From contig JBJFFR010000068.1 in assembly GCA_051891935.1 (NCBI GenBank), positions 1 to 18,183 on the forward strand: DNA of 18,183 nucleotides. Direction: 5' to 3'. This document shows positions 15,108-18,183 of this stretch, in pieces. Position 1 is the first letter of the stretch. Each line of letters starts with the position of its first letter. Made by a program: the position numbers and the translations under genes. The stretch comes from UMGS363 sp051891935. Its GTDB lineage: Bacteria; Bacillota; Clostridia; Oscillospirales; Ruminococcaceae. The notes below the pieces were generated by a model, which was given only the letters and a program-made list of their open reading frames with translations, searched no databases and was not told the origin of the DNA.

Positions 15108-15157
15108 TATACAAAAGACATTTTCGTAAGTTTTACTAACTTTGGGAGGATATTTTT

Positions 15158-15868
15158 ATGTTTTATGACCAACTGCTAAAGATATGCAAGGAAAGAAACG
15201 TTAAGCCAACGCCCCTTATCAAATCCCTGGGACTTAGTGCAGGCAACCTAAAAAGGTGGCAGGAGGGGGCAACTGTCAATTCGGATATACTTATGATGTT
15301 GTCCGACTATTTCGGAGTTCCCGTTGATTACTTCTTTGAGGACTATTCCGATAACAGCGGTGATCCCGCCGAAAAGCTGGAAGGCAATTCTATGAGCAAG
15401 GTGTATAACGTTCTGAAAGCTCACCCCGACCATATCGCAAGTATGCTGTCGGGACAAATGCCGTCGGGAGCAGATCTTCTCAGAATTGCCGAATACCTTA
15501 ATTACTCCGTGGATGCTCTTGTGCCTGAAAGTATATCTGTGGGAAATGCGAAAACGGAAGATTCTCTGCTCAGTCACATTCCGCCCAAGGATATGGTTCT
15601 TAACATTATGACAAAGCTGGCGGCAAGTGAGGAATACAATTATCTGCAGGTCAGCATTTCCAAAATCGTCATTTCCAACCTTGCGAGGAAAAACATACAA
15701 AAGAGCAAACTCGAAAGTCTGCTGCTTTCCAAGAAAAAGTTGGACGAGCTTTTCGACAATGACATTGATCCTGCCAAGGCAACGGGTTTTAACATTTCCG
15801 ACCTGGTGAGAATTTCCGAAGCTTTTGACCTGAGCTATGATTTTATGTTCACAGGCGAGAACAAGTGA
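15158..15868 (+). CDS. XRE/Cro-CI-like regulator with three related HTH-like segments
   Basis: The 236-residue protein begins with a Cro/CI-type helix-turn-helix (about 1-63): LLKICKERNVKPTPLIKSLG, SAGNLKRWQEGATVNSDIL, MMLSDYFGVPVDYFFEDY. Two later parts repeat the end of that domain: MPSGADLLRIAEYLNYSVDALVPES (about 100-127) and ISDLVRISEAFDLSYDFMFTGE (about 212-234). The latter two lack a clearly conserved recognition helix. I read it as the repressor or activator of the element, transcribed divergently from mob; the target is likely the shared control region at 15000-15130. GGGAGG precedes the ATG at about 10 bases. No peptidase or ImmA-type partner is present. It ends 8 bases before a strong terminator. 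Confidence 0.8.
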   Translation: MFYDQLLKICKERNVKPTPLIKSLGLSAGNLKRWQEGATVNSDILMMLSDYFGVPVDYFFEDYSDNSGDPAEKLEGNSMSKVYNVLKAHPDHIASMLSGQMPSGADLLRIAEYLNYSVDALVPESISVGNAKTEDSLLSHIPPKDMVLNIMTKLAASEEYNYLQVSISKIVISNLARKNIQKSKLESLLLSKKKLDELFDNDIDPAKATGFNISDLVRISEAFDLSYDFMFTGENK

Positions 15869-15876
15869 TAACGCCA

Positions 15877-15920
15877 ACAGCCCTGCTGCATTTTCGGTAC
15901 AATGCAGCAGGGCTGTTTTT
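15877..15920 (+). terminator. strong Rho-independent terminator after the regulator gene
   Basis: Perfect 16-bp stem, 15877-15892 with 15901-15916, 8-base loop TTCGGTAC, followed by TTTT. Confidence 0.93.
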
Positions 15921-15921
15921 C

Positions 15922-16050
15922 TGCCTGCAATCAGGCATATCGGCGGCGGAGCCGCACGGAATACTTACGCCCGGCGTAAGTAACGCCATAGTACTTATGA
16001 CATATCCCTCAAAACGTCTGCGGACATTTTGAGGGATATATCATAAGTAC
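15922..16050. repeat. cluster of palindromes ending in a 24-bp inverted repeat
   Basis: Within 129 bases there are TGCCTG/CAGGCA (15922-15937), GCGGC/GCCGC (near 15944-15954), and the near-continuous palindrome TACTTACGCC-C-GGCGTAAGTA (15962-15982). Last comes a long inverted repeat with arms 15991-16014 and 16027-16050, 23 of 24 bases matching, around a 12-base loop. No T run follows the last hairpin, so it is not a simple terminator. It separates the element core from the AT-rich cassette. Candidates are a single-strand or double-strand replication origin, a transfer origin, or a recombination site. Confidence 0.7.
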
Positions 16051-16158
16051 AGGCGCTCTCCGAGGGTGTTTTCAGAGAAGAGAAAAAATGAATGTGAGTG
16101 CACATAATGAATATATAGCAAAATGGATAAAAAACGTTCTGAATCATTATATATATTG
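16051..16158. other. AT-rich junction stretch without a gene
   Basis: Sequence between the large palindrome and the cassette promoter. Base composition changes here from mixed to strongly AT-rich. No ORF, hairpin or copy of the rpsI-proximal att candidate was seen. Confidence 0.45.
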
Positions 16159-16187
16159 TTGACTTTTACACTAAAATGTGCTATAAT
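16159..16187 (+). promoter_or_regulatory. promoter of the zinc-ribbon cassette
   Basis: TTGACT (16159-16164), 17 bases, TATAAT (16182-16187). The leader to the first gene is about 115 bases and AT-rich. Confidence 0.8.
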
Positions 16188-16307
16188 TAATAATAACAAT
16201 TAATAAACAACAGAATATGATTGGGTGCTGTAATAAATACTCTATCTATATATAAATTTATACTATTGGATATTTATTTGATTAACATTTTGAAAGGAAG
16301 AATAGTA

Positions 16308-16778
16308 ATGGATGATATAGTAAATGCTAATTTGCAATTCTGTGAAAAATGCAACCTCTATTTTTTCTCTGATATAGAAACCGGTATCGTTCCAGAAAAG
16401 TGTAAGTTTTGTGGAAAACATTTGACTGATACAGGTGTGTCGTATGAAGAATATAAAATGATGCCTAAAGTGAAAAGGTGTCCAAAATGTAAGCGTAAGT
16501 TTCCTAAAATGGTTATAAAATGTTCTAAGTGTAATTTTCAATTAGTAAAGCTCTCTAATGAAAATAGGCAATTAGATAAAAAAATGAATGAAATAAATAA
16601 ACAAACGCAGGAGTATCAAGAACAACAAACAAGCAAAGTAAAATGCCCATATTGTAATTCTACCGATGTATCAAAAATCTCCACAGCCGGCAGAGTGGTT
16701 TCTGTTGGCTTGTTTGGATTGGGCAGCAGTAAGATCGGTAAGCAGTGGCATTGTAAGAAATGCGGAAGTGACTTTTAG
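16308..16778 (+). CDS. triple zinc-ribbon protein A (unknown function)
   Basis: The ATG at 16308 follows AAAGGAAG at normal distance; the longer frame from 16221 has no ribosome site. The 156-residue protein has three cysteine-pair modules: C12/C15 with C32/C35, C58/C61 with C72/C75, and C113/C116 with C149/C152. A charged helical linker (about 82-110, rich in Glu, Gln, Lys) precedes the last. In the third module the knuckles are separated by STDVSKISTAGRVVSVGLFG and then a Gly/Ser/Lys stretch, a hydrophobic insertion also seen in widely distributed but uncharacterised Firmicute and phage proteins. All ligands are present, so it should bind about three zinc ions. There is no signal peptide or clear membrane helix. 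It is 18 bases upstream of a paralogue. Function unknown; a nucleic-acid or protein-binding adaptor is inference. Confidence 0.8.
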   Translation: MDDIVNANLQFCEKCNLYFFSDIETGIVPEKCKFCGKHLTDTGVSYEEYKMMPKVKRCPKCKRKFPKMVIKCSKCNFQLVKLSNENRQLDKKMNEINKQTQEYQEQQTSKVKCPYCNSTDVSKISTAGRVVSVGLFGLGSSKIGKQWHCKKCGSDF

Positions 16779-16796
16779 AATAGGAGTGTAATTATA

Positions 16797-17228
16797 ATGA
16801 AAAAATGTCCTAATTGTGGTAAGGTTTATCCTGATGATACAATGTATTGTCCAAAGGATAATTATCGACTAATTAGAGATGAATCGATAAAAAACCAAAC
16901 ATCTCACGGAGGGTCATATGATGGTGGGTCATATAAAATATGCCCTCATTGCCAAAAACATTTTAAACTTTATCAAGAAAAATGTCCAGATTGTAATTTA
17001 TACTTGGAAACACGAAGAAACAGCAATGGAAATTCATGTTCGTATGGAACTAATACAATAAAGCCACCAACTACTAATATCCCAGCTTGTCCAACCTGTG
17101 GCTCGACAAACATTCGAAGAATATCTACTGCAGAAAAAGCAACAGGTGTGATTCTATTTGGCATATTTAGTAATAAACGTAAGTATCAGTTTGAGTGCCA
17201 AAATCCCAAATGCAAGTATAAGTGGTAA
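16797..17228 (+). CDS. triple zinc-ribbon protein B, paralogue of the preceding gene
   Basis: The 143-residue protein repeats the layout of its neighbour. The N-terminal module is C4/C7 with C18 and probably D21; the middle module is C49/C52 with C63/C66. A Gly/Ser/Asn/Thr-rich linker (about 74-96) leads to the C-terminal module C98/C101 with C134 and C139. The last module shares the core CPxCxSTxxxxxISTAxxxxxxxLFG with protein A but has the wider spacing C-x4-C at the end. The fourth ligand of the first module is not a cysteine. AGGAG precedes the ATG by 9-10 bases, and the two genes are 18 bases apart, so they are cotranscribed. No targeting signal is visible. Duplicate zinc-ribbon genes side by side suggest subunits of one complex, which is inference. 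Confidence 0.8.
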   Translation: MKKCPNCGKVYPDDTMYCPKDNYRLIRDESIKNQTSHGGSYDGGSYKICPHCQKHFKLYQEKCPDCNLYLETRRNSNGNSCSYGTNTIKPPTTNIPACPTCGSTNIRRISTAEKATGVILFGIFSNKRKYQFECQNPKCKYKW

Positions 17229-17292
17229 AATCGGATATATATTATAAAGTAATCATTCTTTTGAAAATAAATATATACGAGGAGAATGAAAA

Positions 17293-17538
17293 ATGGAAAA
17301 GTTACCTTACAGTATCAAAGATGAATATTCAGCTGAGTTGAATAATATTAGTAATAGGTTGGCACAGCTTAAGAATGGCAGAGTGTATGAATTGTCAAAT
17401 GCAAAAATGGACGGTTTCCTTTACACAAATATTGAAAAACTTGAAAAAGATATTTATGATCTGCTTTTTAAAATTCAAACTGGTAAAGAAGGCTTTTGTC
17501 ATGAGATAGCTGAGAAGATAGCAAAACTTGAAAAATAA
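17293..17538 (+). CDS. small charged helical protein, unknown
   Basis: I do not recognise this 81-residue protein. It is predicted to be mostly helical and possibly coiled coil: SAELNNISNRLAQLKNG at about 13-29 and NIEKLEKDIYDLLFKIQTG at about 46-64, with heptad-like Leu/Ile spacing. It has one cysteine and no signal or membrane segment. A very good AGGAG ribosome site is placed 9 bases before the ATG, which is the main reason to accept it as a gene. The 64-base gap from the zinc-ribbon pair is AT-rich and without terminator, so it is probably in the same transcript. Its size and composition would fit an antitoxin, adaptor or small regulatory subunit, but nothing decides this. Confidence 0.65.
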   Translation: MEKLPYSIKDEYSAELNNISNRLAQLKNGRVYELSNAKMDGFLYTNIEKLEKDIYDLLFKIQTGKEGFCHEIAEKIAKLEK

Positions 17539-17629
17539 CTGTCAAATAGCCATTTATTTCACACTTTTTTGTCTAAAGATTTTCAGTGTAGGATGGCGAA
17601 TCTATTATTTACAGAAAGGATGCAAATTT

Positions 17630-18145
17630 ATGGGAACGGAAAAGGCAATTCAAAATATATATGATGAGAGAGAGAAATTCATCATTATCGGATTGACAGG
17701 CAGAACAGGATCAGGCTGTACGACGGTTTCAGAAATCTTAAAAACTGATAAATTTGAAGATTTATGTTTACATGAGCCTAAAACTACAAATTTTGAATCA
17801 AATGAAGAGCGTAAATATCAGATAATTTATAATTATGCAGAAGAGCATTGGACAAAATTTATATCAATAACTATGACAGATATGATTTTTACATTTATAT
17901 TAGAAAAAGATTTTAAAACTTTTGAAGAAATTTATTATGATTTATTTCCCAAAGACAAAAAGCCGGATAGTATTGCCAAAATCAAATCAGAATACGCTGA
18001 TCTTTCAAAAAAAATAAAAAAAATTGTAAATAATAAAACTGATGGCAGTTTAGAACAGATAGATTTTAAATGGGAAAGTATTTTAAATAGCATCGCAAAA
18101 TTAAAAGATAACATTAAAATAATATTAAAAAATGATATAGTATAA
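17630..18145 (+). CDS. P-loop-like protein with Cys-substituted Walker A, resembling the N-terminal domain of anti-phage dCTP deaminases
   Basis: The ATG at 17630 is chosen because AGAAAGGA precedes it by 9 bases; an upstream TTG-started extension (17528) has no ribosome site. The 171-residue protein begins with a helix, then strand-loop KFIIIGLTGRTGSGCTTVSEIL (16-37), then an Asp/Glu/Lys-rich region and a long helical end. The loop has the form GxxxxGKT with the lysine replaced by Cys30. The strand-P-loop form and the following EERKYQIIYNYAEEHW segment remind me of the N-terminal nucleotide-kinase-like domain of the anti-phage dCTP/dCMP deaminases (DCD/AvcD type), normally more than 450 residues with a C-terminal deaminase domain. 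Here the frame ends before any HAE/PCxxC deaminase motif, so it is either truncated, a stand-alone P-loop protein, or unrelated. Confidence is for being a gene; the family link is about 0.4. Confidence 0.7.
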   Translation: MGTEKAIQNIYDEREKFIIIGLTGRTGSGCTTVSEILKTDKFEDLCLHEPKTTNFESNEERKYQIIYNYAEEHWTKFISITMTDMIFTFILEKDFKTFEEIYYDLFPKDKKPDSIAKIKSEYADLSKKIKKIVNNKTDGSLEQIDFKWESILNSIAKLKDNIKIILKNDIV

Positions 18146-18151
18146 TAAAAC

Positions 18152-18180
18152 TTGACACAATCCAACCACGAAAATATAAT
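18152..18180 (+). promoter_or_regulatory. consensus promoter for a gene beyond the window
   Basis: Exact TTGACA (18152-18157), 17 bases, exact TATAAT (18175-18180), seven bases after the stop of the P-loop gene. It drives a gene outside the window. Confidence 0.8.
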
Positions 18181-18183
18181 AAA

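Noticed and set aside
15248..15877. 209-residue minus-strand ORF opposite the regulator
   Set aside because: It is antisense to a well-supported gene, and its start lies at the foot of the terminator.
16221..16307. Longer N-terminus for zinc-ribbon protein A with a hydrophobic start
   Set aside because: No ribosome site at the upstream start, while AAAGGAAG precedes the ATG at 16308. The hydrophobic segment is therefore leader DNA, not a signal peptide.
17528..17629. Longer N-terminus for the P-loop protein
   Set aside because: It would start at TTG overlapping the previous gene without ribosome site. The ATG at 17630 has AGAAAGGA at correct distance.
16051..18183. Search for a right-hand copy of the rpsI-proximal att candidate
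   Set aside because: No matching direct repeat of 10040-10150 was seen by eye, so no right boundary is called.

Overview
The window looks like a chromosomal segment from a low-to-mid GC Firmicute of the Ruminococcus type (Oscillospiraceae). The grounds are AGGAG-type ribosome binding sites, consensus sigma-A promoters, a BspA-like leucine-rich-repeat protein with a fibronectin III tail, a DUF4364 protein, and the rplM-rpsI pair. The taxonomic placement is inference. No rRNA, tRNA or CRISPR array was seen.

Left part (1-7256, all minus strand). An AI-2E-family membrane transporter runs off the left edge with its own promoter. Next, read leftwards from 7372, comes a probable single transcript: promoter, leucine-rich-repeat lipoprotein, aroF (DAHP synthase), aroB (3-dehydroquinate synthase), aroA (EPSP synthase), aroC (chorismate synthase), a DUF4364 winged-helix-type protein, and a terminator near 838-866. 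The four enzymes catalyse steps 1, 2, 6 and 7 of the shikimate pathway. A small inverted element built from 7-bp tandem repeats sits between the DUF4364 gene and the terminator and supplies that gene's stop codon.

Middle part (7441-10190, plus strand). A secreted BspA-like/Fn3 protein has a strong promoter overlapped by a perfect palindrome and ends at a strong terminator. It is followed by rplM-rpsI with a textbook promoter and a probable autoregulatory leader.

Right part (about 10080 to beyond the window end) is accessory DNA. Immediately downstream of rpsI lies what looks like an integrative mobilizable element. Its minus-strand genes, in transcription order, are a MobV-type relaxase, an excisionase-like HTH protein, an SF3 helicase without a primase domain, and a tyrosine integrase. 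A divergent XRE-like regulator is made from three related segments. The non-coding parts are rich in structure: a GTCC/GGAC array before int, face-to-face promoters between mob and the regulator, and a cluster of palindromes at 15922-16050 ending in a 24-bp near-perfect inverted repeat.

Beyond this (16159-18183) is a visibly AT-richer cassette with its own promoter. It encodes two paralogous triple-zinc-ribbon proteins, an 81-aa charged helical protein, and a P-loop-like protein whose Walker A lysine is replaced by cysteine. The last resembles the N-terminal domain of anti-phage dCTP/dCMP deaminases but stops without a deaminase domain. This cassette is the best candidate for an undescribed system, possibly cargo of the element. 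The element's right end and a matching att repeat were not found, so the cassette's membership of the element is not proven.
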